The notes beneath the pieces are model-generated. The model had not been told where the DNA came from and made no database searches. It saw only the letters and a program-made list of their open reading frames with translations. 64,000 nt of DNA from G965237725 sp965237725 (GTDB taxonomy: Bacteria; Pseudomonadota; Gammaproteobacteria; Arenicellales; Poriferihabitantaceae). The stretch covers positions 1,240,001 to 1,304,000 of the forward strand of contig OZ250151.1 in the NCBI GenBank assembly GCA_965237725.1, read 5' to 3'. How positions within the stretch are numbered: position 1 is the first letter of the stretch; each line of letters opens with the position of its first letter. Below, in pieces: positions 36,738-46,180 of this stretch. The translations under genes and the position numbers were made by a program.

Positions 36738-37490
36738 ATGCCTGTAACCATAAAAAACAACGAAGAAATCGAAAAAATGCGCGTCGCCGGGCGACTTGCA
36801 TCTCAGGTTCTTGACATGATCGAAGGCGAAGTTAAGGCCGGGGTGACCACCGATGAACTCAATACCATTTGCCATGAATTCATTGTTAATGACCTGGATT
36901 CTGTTCCGGCGCCATTAAATTACCGGGGATTTCCCAAGTCAATCTGCACTTCGGTCAACCATGTCATCTGCCATGGGATTCCTGCAGACAAGGTTTTAAA
37001 AAATGGCGACATCATTAATATCGACATAACCGTCATTAAAGACGAATTTCACGGCGACACCAGCCGAATGTTCCATGTAGGTGAACCCTCGATTCGGGCT
37101 AAGCGTTTATGCGAAATCAGTTACGAATGTATGCACAAGGGCATTGAACTGGTGAAACCCGGCGCTCAGCTCGGTGACATTGGTCATGTCATCCAGCAGC
37201 ATGCAGAAAAAAATGGTTTCTCTGTGGTGCGGGAGTACTGCGGACACGGCATTGGCCGAATTTTCCATGAAGACCCCCAGGTTTTGCACTACGGTACGCC
37301 GGGCACGGGAATGACCATAAAAGAAGGCATGACCTTTACCATCGAACCCATGGTCAACGCCGGTAAAAAAGAAACCCGGTTGCTCGGTGACAACTGGACC
37401 GTGGTGACCAAAGATCGGAGCCTTTCTGCCCAGTGGGAGCACACCATTTTAGTCACGAATAATGGTCACGAAATTCTGACTCAGTCATGA
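36738..37490 (+). CDS. map: Methionine aminopeptidase, type I
   Basis: 250 residues. Metal and substrate residues appear in INIDITVIKDEFHGDTSRMF, REYCGHGIGRIFHEDPQVLH and MTFTIEPMVNAG, ending SAQWEHTILVTNNGHEILT. It removes initiator methionine. It is divergent from rpsB, the usual arrangement, and its stop overlaps glnD by 4 bases. Confidence 0.97.
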   Translation: MPVTIKNNEEIEKMRVAGRLASQVLDMIEGEVKAGVTTDELNTICHEFIVNDLDSVPAPLNYRGFPKSICTSVNHVICHGIPADKVLKNGDIINIDITVIKDEFHGDTSRMFHVGEPSIRAKRLCEISYECMHKGIELVKPGAQLGDIGHVIQQHAEKNGFSVVREYCGHGIGRIFHEDPQVLHYGTPGTGMTIKEGMTFTIEPMVNAGKKETRLLGDNWTVVTKDRSLSAQWEHTILVTNNGHEILTQS

Positions 37491-40135
37491 GTCGACTGAA
37501 TCGCGCAGATTTATTTGTCGCCAAAAAATTTCAGGGAATTGGAACTAGCAACAAATCAGACCTGAAAACGTTTCAATGGGCAATCAATCATGGGAAAACG
37601 GCATTAGCTGAATATCATCTCGAAGGTGGTAACGCCGCAACCCTGGGGAAACATCAAAGTTGGTTGGTCGACCAGATCCTGATTCGCGGCTGGGGGAAAT
37701 TTTTTCCCAACTGTCCTGACCCGGCTACACCTTCACTGATTGCCGCCGGGGGATACGGCCGCTGTGAACTAAATCTCGAATCAGATATCGATCTTTTGAT
37801 TCTACTGCCCGATGACACGAAAAAATCAACCCTGGAAACCACGGAATCTTTTGTTCGATTTTGCTGGGATATCGGTCTTAAAGTGGGGCACAGCACCAGC
37901 AATATCGCTGACTGCGTAAAGCTCGCCGCAAAAGACCTCACGGTTATTACTAATATGATGGAAACCCGATTAATCACCGGGGATTCCGCTGCATTCGAAA
38001 AACTACAGTCCAGGCTTCGGCAAAGTCGGGTGTGGCCAGCTGATAAATATTTCAAAGGCAAACGCGCTGAACAACAATCGCGCCACCTGCACTTTAGCGA
38101 TACCGCCTATAACCTCGAACCCAATATTAAAGAAAGCCCTGGCGGTCTGCGCGACTTGCACATGATCAGCTGGGTCGCCAATCGCTACTTTGGCACCAGT
38201 GATTTTGCCGAGCTGGTTGAGCATGAGTTTTTAACCGATCCGGAATATCGTGCATTAATCAAGGGGCGGAATTTTTTATGGCGGCTTCGAAATGGATTGC
38301 ATCTGCTCGCTGGTCGTTGTGAAGACCGATTGTTGTTTGATTATCAAAAAGAGCTGGCGAAGCAACTCGGGTATAAACACAGCAACAATCATCTCGCCGT
38401 TGAATTGATGATGAAACACTATTATCGAACGGTAAAGGAATTGCAGCTATTAAATGAGTTGCTGCTACAACATTTCGAAGAAGCCATCCTCACCAGAAAA
38501 ATCCCCCGGCCAGTTAAAATTAATCCCCGTTTCAACGCCGTTGGAAATTATCTTGAAGCCAATTCCGAAAACCTGTTTGCAAAAACCCCGCCCGCGATTC
38601 TGGAAATATTTCATTTGATGCAGAAGCATCCACAGCTTGAAGGCATACGGGCAAATACTATTCGACAGGTGCTACGCAGTGTAAAGCTAATTGACAGCGA
38701 ATATCGCAGAAACCCAGCCAATCGTTCTACCTTTCTGGCTATTTTCGAGTACCAAGATGGATTAACCCACACATTGCGACGTATGAATGCCTACGGTGTG
38801 CTCGGCGCATTTTTCCCTGAATTCGGAAAAATTGTCGGCCAGATGCAACACGACCTGTTTCATATATTTACCGTCGACGCCCATTCCCTGTTTGTGGTCA
38901 GAAATCTGCGTCGCCTGATGCTAGAGAAACACAACGATGAATTGCCGACTTTGCGAATGATTTCCAGCCAGCTCAATCAAAGAGAGCGGCTGTACCTGGC
39001 GGCACTATGCCACGATATCGGCAAAGGCAGCGGCAAGGATCATTCCATTGTGGGAGAAAAAATTGCATTGACTCTTTGCAAGCGATTGGAGATGTCTGAA
39101 TACGATACCAAGTTTGTAGCCTGGCTGGTGCGCAATCATTTGATCATGTCCTGGACTGCCCAACGTGAAGATACCTCGGATCAGGTAGTAATTGACAGAT
39201 TCGCTGAGATCGTTGGTGACAAGGAGCATCTGGACAACCTGTATTTACTCACCGTAGCTGATATCCGCGGAACCAGTCATAAAGTCTGGAATGAATGGAA
39301 AGGGCAATTGCTCAGCAATCTGTATACCGCAACATCGAGACGATTGCGCTCGGGAATCAGTGGCGCCGAGGCGGTAACTCAGCGAATCAGTGATCGCAAA
39401 CGCGCGATTAAAAAGATTATTGGCAATTCGATGCCTGAATCGGCGTTGCTAAAAATCTGGCAACATATGGACGAAGAATATTTTTTGCGCAATGGCCCCC
39501 AGTCCAGCGCCTGGCAGGCACAACAAATTTATCGGGCCAATCTGCTTGATCTGCCCCTGGTGGCAAGCCGTTATCGACCGGAAATCAGAGCGCAACAAAT
39601 TCTGATTGTTGCACCAGATTCCGAAAACCTGTTATCCGGTTGCACCGCAGCTATGGATCGATTGGGTTTAAGCATCCTCGATGCTCGAATACATCAAACC
39701 AGTTCCGGACTGTCGATTTTAGTATTTGTGGTGATTACTCGGGACGACAGCGCCCCATCGGAAGATACTTTGAGCTACCAGAATAAGAATATCAGGGAAT
39801 TTCTTTTATCACCGCCGTCAGCATATACGCCGCTTTCCCAGAATCTCCCGCGGGCATATAAACAATTTGATGTACCAACGTTAGTTACGTTTACAGACAA
39901 CCTGGATCTGGGGCACACCACCATGGAGATCATCTCCCAGGATCGGCCGGGGTTGCTTTATCACGTATCGAAGGTGTTGCTCGAATGCAAAGTGCGTCTA
40001 ATCTCTGCAAAAGTTTCTACCGTGGGCGAAAAAGCCGAAGACACTTTTTTCATAACCGACAGAGATGGCAAGCCCGTAGATTCGATCAGTCAACGCAGTT
40101 GCCTTGAAACACGACTTAAAAAGCAGCTGAAATAA
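37487..40135 (+). CDS. glnD: Bifunctional PII uridylyltransferase/uridylyl-removing enzyme
   Basis: 882 residues, normal. The nucleotidyltransferase domain is AAGGYGRCELNLESDIDLLI. The PII-uridylyltransferase region (NIKESPGGLRDLHMISWVAN) and an HD domain follow (LAALCHDIGKGSGKDHSIVG). Two C-terminal ACT domains (about 690-770 and 805-882, TMEIISQDRPGLLYHVSKVL) sense glutamine. It controls PII and hence nitrogen assimilation, which fits the amine-catabolism genes further downstream only loosely. Confidence 0.97.
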   Translation: MSRLNRADLFVAKKFQGIGTSNKSDLKTFQWAINHGKTALAEYHLEGGNAATLGKHQSWLVDQILIRGWGKFFPNCPDPATPSLIAAGGYGRCELNLESDIDLLILLPDDTKKSTLETTESFVRFCWDIGLKVGHSTSNIADCVKLAAKDLTVITNMMETRLITGDSAAFEKLQSRLRQSRVWPADKYFKGKRAEQQSRHLHFSDTAYNLEPNIKESPGGLRDLHMISWVANRYFGTSDFAELVEHEFLTDPEYRALIKGRNFLWRLRNGLHLLAGRCEDRLLFDYQKELAKQLGYKHSNNHLAVELMMKHYYRTVKELQLLNELLLQHFEEAILTRKIPRPVKINPRFNAVGNYLEANSENLFAKTPPAILEIFHLMQKHPQLEGIRANTIRQVLRSVKLIDSEYRRNPANRSTFLAIFEYQDGLTHTLRRMNAYGVLGAFFPEFGKIVGQMQHDLFHIFTVDAHSLFVVRNLRRLMLEKHNDELPTLRMISSQLNQRERLYLAALCHDIGKGSGKDHSIVGEKIALTLCKRLEMSEYDTKFVAWLVRNHLIMSWTAQREDTSDQVVIDRFAEIVGDKEHLDNLYLLTVADIRGTSHKVWNEWKGQLLSNLYTATSRRLRSGISGAEAVTQRISDRKRAIKKIIGNSMPESALLKIWQHMDEEYFLRNGPQSSAWQAQQIYRANLLDLPLVASRYRPEIRAQQILIVAPDSENLLSGCTAAMDRLGLSILDARIHQTSSGLSILVFVVITRDDSAPSEDTLSYQNKNIREFLLSPPSAYTPLSQNLPRAYKQFDVPTLVTFTDNLDLGHTTMEIISQDRPGLLYHVSKVLLECKVRLISAKVSTVGEKAEDTFFITDRDGKPVDSISQRSCLETRLKKQLK

Positions 40136-40152
40136 AATTTGAAATTCACGCC

Positions 40153-41163
40153 ATGAATTCCCGAAGCGGTACAAGGTTAAGATTTTTGGATCATTATAGC
40201 TGGGGGGATGCGCAGGTCGAGGCACTCATTCCAGACGCATCCTTTCGACAATACTTTCGGGTAACACTTGCTAATCAAAAAGCTATATTAATGGATGCCC
40301 CTCCCGAACACGAACCCATTGATCCGTTTCTGAAATTAACTCAGCACCTGAAATCAATTGAACTGCGGGTGCCAGAGATTCTGGCATTCGATGCGCGGGA
40401 TGGATTTATTTTGCTGGAAGACCTTGGGGACAACACATTTACCGAACTGATTGTCTCCGGTGAAAATGAATTACTGCTGTATGAAAAAGCCTTAGGCGAG
40501 TTAATAAAACTTCAGTCCAGCGCCAAAGCTGTAGATATTGATGTGGGCGAATACGATTTCGATTTAATGATTGACGAAGCGTGCCTGTTCACTCAATGGT
40601 ATTTGCCCGCTGTTACTCAAAATAAAATCGATAAATATATGGTATCTGGCTTCAACGCCGCCTGGAAAACAATTTTTAAAACCCTGCCCGAGATCAACCC
40701 CACATTGGTATTGCGGGATTTTCATGTAGACAACCTGATGATGATTAATGATCAATGTGCATTGCTGGATTATCAGGATGCGGTGATCGGCTCTCCTGCC
40801 TACGACGTGGTTTCACTGCTCGAAGATGCCCGCAGGGATATAGGCTGCGAGCTTACACAGAAAATTCTGTCAATTTATCAGGATAAAACCAATAGTGATC
40901 CAAAGATTTTCCAACACCACTACGTCATCTGGGGCGCCCAACGTCATTGTAAGGTGGCTGGCATATTTATGCGGTTGTGGGTGCGAGATAACAAACCAAA
41001 CTATTTAATCCATTTAACCCGAGTAATGGCGCTGCTAAAGAAAAACCTGCAATGCCCGGAACTGAAACCCCTCGCCCAATGGTTTGATCAACATAATGTG
41101 AGTACAAGCCATCAAAAACCTAATAGAAGCCGAGAAGATTTAATGGCATTGGTTAATGACTGA
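40153..41163 (+). CDS. amgK: Phosphotransferase of the AmgK type (cell-wall sugar kinase)
   Basis: 336 residues of the aminoglycoside phosphotransferase fold. DASFRQYFRV and KAILMDAPPEHEPIDPFLKL are the ATP-binding N-lobe. TLVLRDFHVDNLMMI is the catalytic loop and CALLDYQDAVIGSPAYDVVS the metal-binding segment. This pattern matches AmgK, which phosphorylates N-acetylmuramate/GlcNAc at the anomeric carbon in peptidoglycan recycling. The usual partner murU does not follow; a UPF0014 permease gene overlaps by 8 bases instead. Function by family, moderately sure. Confidence 0.8.
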   Translation: MNSRSGTRLRFLDHYSWGDAQVEALIPDASFRQYFRVTLANQKAILMDAPPEHEPIDPFLKLTQHLKSIELRVPEILAFDARDGFILLEDLGDNTFTELIVSGENELLLYEKALGELIKLQSSAKAVDIDVGEYDFDLMIDEACLFTQWYLPAVTQNKIDKYMVSGFNAAWKTIFKTLPEINPTLVLRDFHVDNLMMINDQCALLDYQDAVIGSPAYDVVSLLEDARRDIGCELTQKILSIYQDKTNSDPKIFQHHYVIWGAQRHCKVAGIFMRLWVRDNKPNYLIHLTRVMALLKKNLQCPELKPLAQWFDQHNVSTSHQKPNRSREDLMALVND

Positions 41164-41890
41164 AGGCGCGGCAATTTCCACGATACCCCTAACACATCTG
41201 GGTATTGCCTTACTTCCGGCATTGCTGGTTATTGTAATTTTTTACTGGTGGCAACTCAAAACCAGCACGGTAATTTATGCCTTTGTGCGGATGTTAACCC
41301 AACTGTTGCTGGTCGGATATTTTCTGTTGTGGATTTTTAATGCTGACCAGGGCTGGATCGTACTTTTGATATTGCTGGTGATGATTGGTGTTTCAAGCTG
41401 GATATCCCTGCGCACGGTTACCCAACACCGAAAACAACTGTATTTTATCGCCCTGTTTTCCATACTGTTGGGCGGTGGATTGACTCTGGCATTGATCACA
41501 CAAATTGTTCTGGATGCATCGCCGTGGTATCGGGCAAACACCATGATACCCCTGGCTGGGATGATTTTCTCAAATGCCATGAATGGCATCAGCCTGGCTG
41601 CGGATCGACTGATCATCGAATTAAAGACCAATTCCTATGTCGTTGCGAGAAATGCAGCACTCAATACCGCATTAATCCCAATGGTCAATTCGCTGTTTGC
41701 AGTGGGGCTGGTAGCCTTGCCGGGAATGATGACCGGGCAGATTCTTTCCGGCGTATCCCCGCTGATTGCTTCACGCTATCAAATCATGGTGATGTGCATG
41801 TTGTTCGGTGCGGCGGGTATCTCAACGATCATATTTTTACTGATGAGTCGCCCATACTGGATTAAAGTATTTGGTTCGAATATCCAGTAA
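41156..41890 (+). CDS. UPF0014 family (FetB-like) ABC permease
   Basis: 244 residues with about seven hydrophobic helices. RMLTQLLLVGYFLLWIF, MIPLAGMIFSNAMNGISLAA and ALPGMMTGQILSGVSPLIAS are characteristic of UPF0014, whose E. coli member FetB works with the ATPase FetA in iron homeostasis. No ATPase gene is adjacent, which is odd for an ABC permease. It overlaps amgK by 8 bases. Confidence 0.82.
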   Translation: MTEGAAISTIPLTHLGIALLPALLVIVIFYWWQLKTSTVIYAFVRMLTQLLLVGYFLLWIFNADQGWIVLLILLVMIGVSSWISLRTVTQHRKQLYFIALFSILLGGGLTLALITQIVLDASPWYRANTMIPLAGMIFSNAMNGISLAADRLIIELKTNSYVVARNAALNTALIPMVNSLFAVGLVALPGMMTGQILSGVSPLIASRYQIMVMCMLFGAAGISTIIFLLMSRPYWIKVFGSNIQ

Positions 41891-41930
41891 ATGGATTCCG
41901 GATATTCCTTACGGAATTCCGGAATGACGG
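41891..41930. repeat. REP-like palindrome (TTCCGG type)
   Basis: An imperfect palindrome starting in the last bases after the UPF0014 stop: ATGGATTCCGGATATTCC, short loop, GGAATTCCGGAATGACGG. It is one member of a dispersed family in this window and could form a strong hairpin at the end of the map-glnD-amgK transcript. Confidence 0.85.
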
Positions 41931-41956
41931 GCAGAGGGAGGAATTCAGTACGAAGC

Positions 41957-41997
41957 ATGGATCCCGGATAATCGTTTCACGATTTCCGGGATGACGG
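41957..41997. repeat. REP-like palindrome (TCCCGG type), uninterrupted
   Basis: ATGGATCCCGGATAATCG, loop TTTCA, CGATTTCCGGGATGACGG. This is the undisturbed form that shows where the 65-bp unit is placed in the composite copies (between CGA and TTTCC). Confidence 0.88.
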
Positions 41998-42009
41998 AGG
42001 AAGTGGATA

Positions 42010-42116
42010 TTCGGAGTATCGGATAATCGCTGCGAATTTGTTCGTATCATCCCTGATACTCACCCCGTTGGGGCTACGCGAAATTCTGCTCCCAGCAGAA
42101 TTTTCCGGGATGACGG
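42010..42116 (+). repeat. Composite REP with one internal 65-bp unit (copy A)
   Basis: The REP left arm (TCGGATAATCGCTGCGAA) is followed by one 65-bp unit (from TTTGTTCG near 42038 to GCAGAAT) and the right arm TTTCCGGGATGACGG. The unit folds into three hairpins: GTATCA/TGATAC, CCCC/GGGG and AATTCTGC/GCAGAATT. A small open frame crossing it is not considered a gene. Confidence 0.88.
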
Positions 42117-42207
42117 CTGTTTTTAAAACCGCGGCTACGACCGCTATGGACGGCGGAAGTGCCGATTTTGCAGGAGCAAAAATCGGTCATGCCGTCCTGG
42201 CAATAAA

Positions 42208-42230
42208 AGCCCGGGTCAAAGACCCGGGCT
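42208..42230 (-). terminator. GC-rich terminator hairpin
   Basis: A perfect 10-bp stem AGCCCGGGTC / GACCCGGGCT with a 3-nt loop is followed on the minus strand by TTTATTG. It fits a Rho-independent terminator for the minus-strand MBL gene about 280 bases upstream. Confidence 0.65.
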
Positions 42231-42440
42231 CATATCCAACTGTCCTACAATCTCGTAACCTGTAACAAATTCCATTGCTACAATTACCCTCCCTGTGACT
42301 GGAATCCCAACGGAGCAGAGCAACGCCTTGCAGGGGTTCGTGATTTTTATGTCACTTTTGGCAAGTTACCAGTTGAAATCATTCCCTCGATATTCTGCGG
42401 ATTTCACTGGATGGTTAGATAGTTACAAAATTTAAAATAT

Positions 42441-42466
42441 AAGTATGTGACAATTGTCACATACTT
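42441..42466. promoter_or_regulatory. 26-bp perfect palindrome with CRP-type core
   Basis: A perfect 26-bp palindrome (arms AAGTATGTGACAA on each strand) contains TGTGA-N6-TCACA, the exact CRP/Vfr half-site consensus. It lies 46 bases beyond the stop of the MBL gene, with no start codon close by on either strand. A T-rich stretch follows on the minus strand, so it may instead act as a terminator hairpin (11-bp stem, AATT loop). Confidence 0.5.
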
Positions 42467-42511
42467 GAAAAATATTCTTAGCCTTAATCAAGCCAGGTTC
42501 GGAAGTCAGAT

Positions 42512-43903
42512 TCACCCCAGCAGTTTCACTACCAGCCCGGGCCTGGCAACATTCACATTCTTATAACCATTTTCCCGGAACCGTTTTTGCAGCGCCTTCC
42601 CCGATCGAGCCTCACCATGAACCAGGTACAACGCCGGTTTGTTTTTAAAACTGCTGAACCATTGTAATAAGTCATTTTCATCGCCATGGGCGGACAAACC
42701 ACCCAAGGTATGCATCCTGGCATTAACGTCGATGGACTTTCCCCGGATTTTTACCCTGTCAGCCCCATCCACCAGTTTTCTACCCAGAGACCCATTTGCC
42801 TGGTAGCCGAGAAATATCACATGACAATCTGATTTTGGGAGATTTCGTTTTAAATGGTGAATGATTCTGCCACCATTGCACATCCCGCTCCCTGCCAGAA
42901 TTATGGCGCCGTGACTCAACTGGTTGATCGCTATGGATTCCTCTACAGATCGGGTTAGATGCAAATTTTTAAGTGGCGGCATTTCGTGGACATTTTTTCG
43001 AAATTTTGTCGCCTCGTCGTCATAAAGCTGTGGGTAATTCCAGTAAACTTCACTGGCTTTGATAGCCATGGGACTGTCCAAAAAAACATGCCAATCAGCC
43101 ATTCCCCACTCTTCATAGTTCTGTCCAAAGGCATACAGCACCTCCTGACTTCTACCGATGGCAAATGCAGGGATTAATATATTGCCTCGCCCGTTGGCTG
43201 CGCGAATGATTTCCCCCATTTCATCGTAGGTGCCCTGCCGGTTGCGATGGCGCCGCCCGCCATAAGTGCTTTCCATCAATACAATATCCGCGTCTTCGAT
43301 GACTGCGGGGTCCTGTAAAATGGGAGTATCGTATTGCCCGAGATCGCCACTAAAAACTATTTTCCGGCTTTGATCATTTTCGGTTAACCATAACTCCACT
43401 GATGTGGAACCAATGATATGCCCGGCGTCCTGAAATCGAATCTTTATCCCGGGCAGAATTTCTTTGATTTTCCGATAACCTATGCCATGAATATTTTTGG
43501 TGGCCTTCCTGGCATCTTTCATGGTGTATAACGGCGTCAGCAAGGGTTTGCCCTTGGCGGCCAGTTTTTTGTTCTTCCATTGGGTATCGCGCTCGGCCAG
43601 GTTTGCTGAGTCTTCGAGCAGAATATGACACAAATCCGCTGTGGCATTCTGGGCATAAATCGGTCCATGGAATCCACGCTTGACCAGCAACGGCAATCGC
43701 CCGGAATGATCGATATGGGCATGACTCAACACCACGGCATCAATTTTTCGGGCATCAAATGGAAACGAATCTGCATTTCGTTTCTCATCTTTTTGCCGTC
43801 CCTGAATCATGCCGCAGTCGAGCAAGATTTGATAACCTGCTACCCGGACAATGTGACAGGATCCGGTGACCTCGCTGGCGGCGCCAAAAAACTCCAGTTG
43901 CAT
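42512..43903 (-). CDS. MBL-fold beta-CASP protein with RNA-specificity domain
   Basis: 463 residues from the ATG at 43903; a TTG ten codons earlier is possible. Metallo-beta-lactamase motifs: VLSHAHIDHSGRLP, FQDAGHIIGSTS, VFSGDLGQYDTPIL. The beta-CASP part has LMESTYGGRRH, IPAFAIGRSQEVLYA and ILAGSGMCNGGRIIHHLK. The C-terminal block is HTLGGLSAHGDENDLLQW. This architecture matches archaeal CPSF-like and bacterial YSH1-type exoribonucleases/endonucleases of COG1236. A role in RNA processing is likely, substrate unknown. It has no operon partner. Confidence 0.87.
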   Translation of the reverse strand: MQLEFFGAASEVTGSCHIVRVAGYQILLDCGMIQGRQKDEKRNADSFPFDARKIDAVVLSHAHIDHSGRLPLLVKRGFHGPIYAQNATADLCHILLEDSANLAERDTQWKNKKLAAKGKPLLTPLYTMKDARKATKNIHGIGYRKIKEILPGIKIRFQDAGHIIGSTSVELWLTENDQSRKIVFSGDLGQYDTPILQDPAVIEDADIVLMESTYGGRRHRNRQGTYDEMGEIIRAANGRGNILIPAFAIGRSQEVLYAFGQNYEEWGMADWHVFLDSPMAIKASEVYWNYPQLYDDEATKFRKNVHEMPPLKNLHLTRSVEESIAINQLSHGAIILAGSGMCNGGRIIHHLKRNLPKSDCHVIFLGYQANGSLGRKLVDGADRVKIRGKSIDVNARMHTLGGLSAHGDENDLLQWFSSFKNKPALYLVHGEARSGKALQKRFRENGYKNVNVARPGLVVKLLG

Positions 43904-44058
43904 AAGATTAATAAGTGACGGAATTGTTGACAATTATATCGTTATGCGATGAATGAATACCCGAATAGTTATCCGCCCATCCAATTAATATTCGGCTTGT
44001 GCCTTGACAAGTTCAATATTAAAGTTAATCTAAACCGAACACATCCATAATTAATCCC

Positions 44059-44478
44059 ATGAGCGATCCACATCAGCGTTACAGAAAATTTAACACCAAA
44101 GAAACCTATCCCAATCAAAAGCTGGATAATGATTTGTGCCAGATTGTCACAGCCCGCGGTACCCTGGTTTTTGTTCGCGGCCAGGTTGGACAGGACATCG
44201 ATGATTTCGCCAGCATCAAAAGCATGAACGCTTATGAGCAGGCAGACAAGGCCATGGAAAACGTAAAACAACTGCTCGAAGAAGCGGGATCGGAGCTGAA
44301 CCATATTTGTCGAATCCAGGTCTACATAACCGATCGGGCCTACCGAGATGATGTTTATCAAGCCATTGGTAAATGGCTCAAAGGGGTCTATCCCGTGTCC
44401 ACAGGTCTTATCGTTAATGGCCTGGCCCGACCCGAATGGGTTATGGAAATTGAAGCCACTGCGGTGATTCCTGACTAA
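44059..44478 (+). CDS. RidA/YjgF/YER057c family protein
   Basis: 139 residues. The family C-terminal pattern is visible in ICRIQVYITDRAYRDDVYQA and LARPEWVMEIEATAVIPD; VFVRGQVGQD replaces the usual N-terminal SGQ motif. Members deaminate reactive enamine/imine intermediates from PLP enzymes, or act as specialised hydrolases. It lies 35 bases before a DUF1028 gene in the same direction. The nearby aminotransferase gives a possible source of enamines. Confidence 0.83.
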   Translation: MSDPHQRYRKFNTKETYPNQKLDNDLCQIVTARGTLVFVRGQVGQDIDDFASIKSMNAYEQADKAMENVKQLLEEAGSELNHICRIQVYITDRAYRDDVYQAIGKWLKGVYPVSTGLIVNGLARPEWVMEIEATAVIPD

Positions 44479-44513
44479 CCTGAATTTCAATTTAGCTAAG
44501 AATAAATTAATTT

Positions 44514-45191
44514 ATGACTTTTTCAATCGTGGGTCGATGCGAGAAAACCGGCATGTTTGGCGTCGCCATTACCACTTCCAGTATCTCTGTTGGCGCACGT
44601 TGCCCCCATGCCAGGGCGGGTGTCGGTGCTGTTTCAACCCAAAACGTTACCGATCCCTCATTGGGGCCTGCAATACTCGATGCACTGGAAAACAGTCTGT
44701 CCGCCCAGACAGCACTGGAACAGGTTATCCAGGATCGGGAGAATCTGGATTTCCGCCAACTCACCATAGTTGACAATACCGGCCAGACCGCCAGCTTCAC
44801 CGGGAGCCAGATTCTGGGCACAAATGCTGAATCTGAGGGAATACAGTGTTATGCCGCCGGCAATTTGCTTTCAACCATTGCAGTTCCAGTGGCCATGACC
44901 GAGGCATTTGCAGCAAATAATAATGAACATCTGGCGAATCGCTTGCTCATGTCCCTGGAAGCCGGCCTCGATGCCGGGGGTGAGGAAGGGGATGTCCATT
45001 CCGCAGCCCTGCTGGTGGTGGATAAACAGCCTTTCCCACTGGTGGATTTGCGGGTGGACTGGGATGATGTTAATCCGGCTCTAACGCTTCGCCGATTGTG
45101 GCAGGACTTTGAACCACAAATGCTGGACTATCTAACCCGGGCGATCAATCCCGCCGATGCGCCATCCTATGGCGTGCCGGGAGACAAATAA
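44514..45191 (+). CDS. DUF1028 family protein
   Basis: 225 residues. The DUF1028 hallmarks are the N-terminus TFSIVGRCEKTGMFGVAITT and GARCPHARAGVGAVSTQN, and the C-terminal LDAGGEEGDVHSAALLVVD and FPLVDLRVDWDD. The family has an Ntn-hydrolase-like fold, often next to RidA and peptidase/amidase genes; no reaction is firmly established. Probably in one operon with the RidA gene upstream. Confidence 0.85.
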   Translation: MTFSIVGRCEKTGMFGVAITTSSISVGARCPHARAGVGAVSTQNVTDPSLGPAILDALENSLSAQTALEQVIQDRENLDFRQLTIVDNTGQTASFTGSQILGTNAESEGIQCYAAGNLLSTIAVPVAMTEAFAANNNEHLANRLLMSLEAGLDAGGEEGDVHSAALLVVDKQPFPLVDLRVDWDDVNPALTLRRLWQDFEPQMLDYLTRAINPADAPSYGVPGDK

Positions 45192-45250
45192 GAAGATCAA
45201 TAAAGAGATTAATGTTCACCTTCAACGCAAGCACCCTATTTTAATCTGGC

Positions 45251-46180
45251 ATGCGGTTTACCCTAAAACAACTGGGTTATTTCGTCGCTGCCGGTGAAGC
45301 GGGAAGCATACTGAAAGCTGCAGAAAATATTCACGTTTCTCAGCCATCCATTTCAAACGCCATTACCCAACTGGAAGATACTTTTGGAATTCAGTTATTT
45401 GTCCGCCATCACGCCCAGGGCATGACCCTGACCACAGCTGGCCGGGAATTCATGCACGAGGCCAATGCGGTTCTAAAACAGGCCAATGCCTTACACGAAT
45501 TCGCTGGAGAATTATCGGAAAAAATTATAGGCACCATTGAATTGGGTTGCTTTTTGCCTTTGGCACCGATAATTACACCGGAACTGGGGCATGAATTTAT
45601 GTCGCTTCATCCCCAGACAAAAATAAAAATCCACGAAGCCCACCAGGCCGATTTATTGCAGTTATTACACCAGGGCACAATTGACATCGCCCTGACCTAT
45701 GATTTGCAGTTACAAAAAGATATCGAATTTTTCCCCCTGGCCACCCTGCCGCCCTATGTTTTGCTCAGTTCCGATCATCCCATGAGCAAACGAAAGTTCA
45801 TTAGCCTGGATGACATTGCAGATGAGCCCATGGTATTGCTGGATTTACCCTTGAGCAGCGAGTATTTCATGGGCCTGTTTAACAGAAAAAACCTCAAGCC
45901 GAGTATCGCTGCGCGGGTCCGTCAAACCGATGTGCAAAGGGGGCTGGTGGCCAGTGGCCATGGTTATAGCCTGGCAAATGTTCGGCCCATCAACAAACTG
46001 GCTCTTGATGGCAAAAAGCTCAAATATAAACGCCTCGATGGCGAACATCTGCCACTGACCCTTGGAATTGCTACTTTGAAACAATCACTCCAGACTCAAA
46101 TCCAGAAAGTTTTCATTTCCTATTGCCAGGATGTGATCAATGACAGACGCATTCCTGGCATGGTTCTGGACTATGATTAA
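45251..46180 (+). CDS. LysR-family transcriptional regulator
   Basis: 309 residues. The N-terminal winged helix (LKQLGYFVAAGEAGSILKAA, VSQPSISNAITQLEDTFGIQ) is followed by a periplasmic-binding-like effector domain (IGTIELGCFLPLAP, IDIALTYDL). It lies between the RidA-DUF1028 pair and the polyamine transporter, all in the same direction, so it may control either. The gap to potA (46181-46392) contains a perfect 15-bp tandem duplication. Confidence 0.9.
   Translation: MRFTLKQLGYFVAAGEAGSILKAAENIHVSQPSISNAITQLEDTFGIQLFVRHHAQGMTLTTAGREFMHEANAVLKQANALHEFAGELSEKIIGTIELGCFLPLAPIITPELGHEFMSLHPQTKIKIHEAHQADLLQLLHQGTIDIALTYDLQLQKDIEFFPLATLPPYVLLSSDHPMSKRKFISLDDIADEPMVLLDLPLSSEYFMGLFNRKNLKPSIAARVRQTDVQRGLVASGHGYSLANVRPINKLALDGKKLKYKRLDGEHLPLTLGIATLKQSLQTQIQKVFISYCQDVINDRRIPGMVLDYD

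Larger units (their letters stand above)
42117..42511. other. Intergenic region downstream of the MBL gene
   Basis: 395 bases without a credible gene. It holds a terminator-type hairpin (42208-42230) and a long perfect palindrome (42441-42466), listed separately; otherwise nothing is recognised. Confidence 0.6.

Noticed and set aside
42038..42265. Small plus-strand frame beginning with a peptide encoded by the 65-bp repeat; similar frames at 50887-51138 (minus) and 59604-60076 (plus)
   Set aside because: The same peptide appears only because each frame crosses a copy of the repeat; downstream parts differ and have no family or ribosome-binding site. They are translations of repeats.
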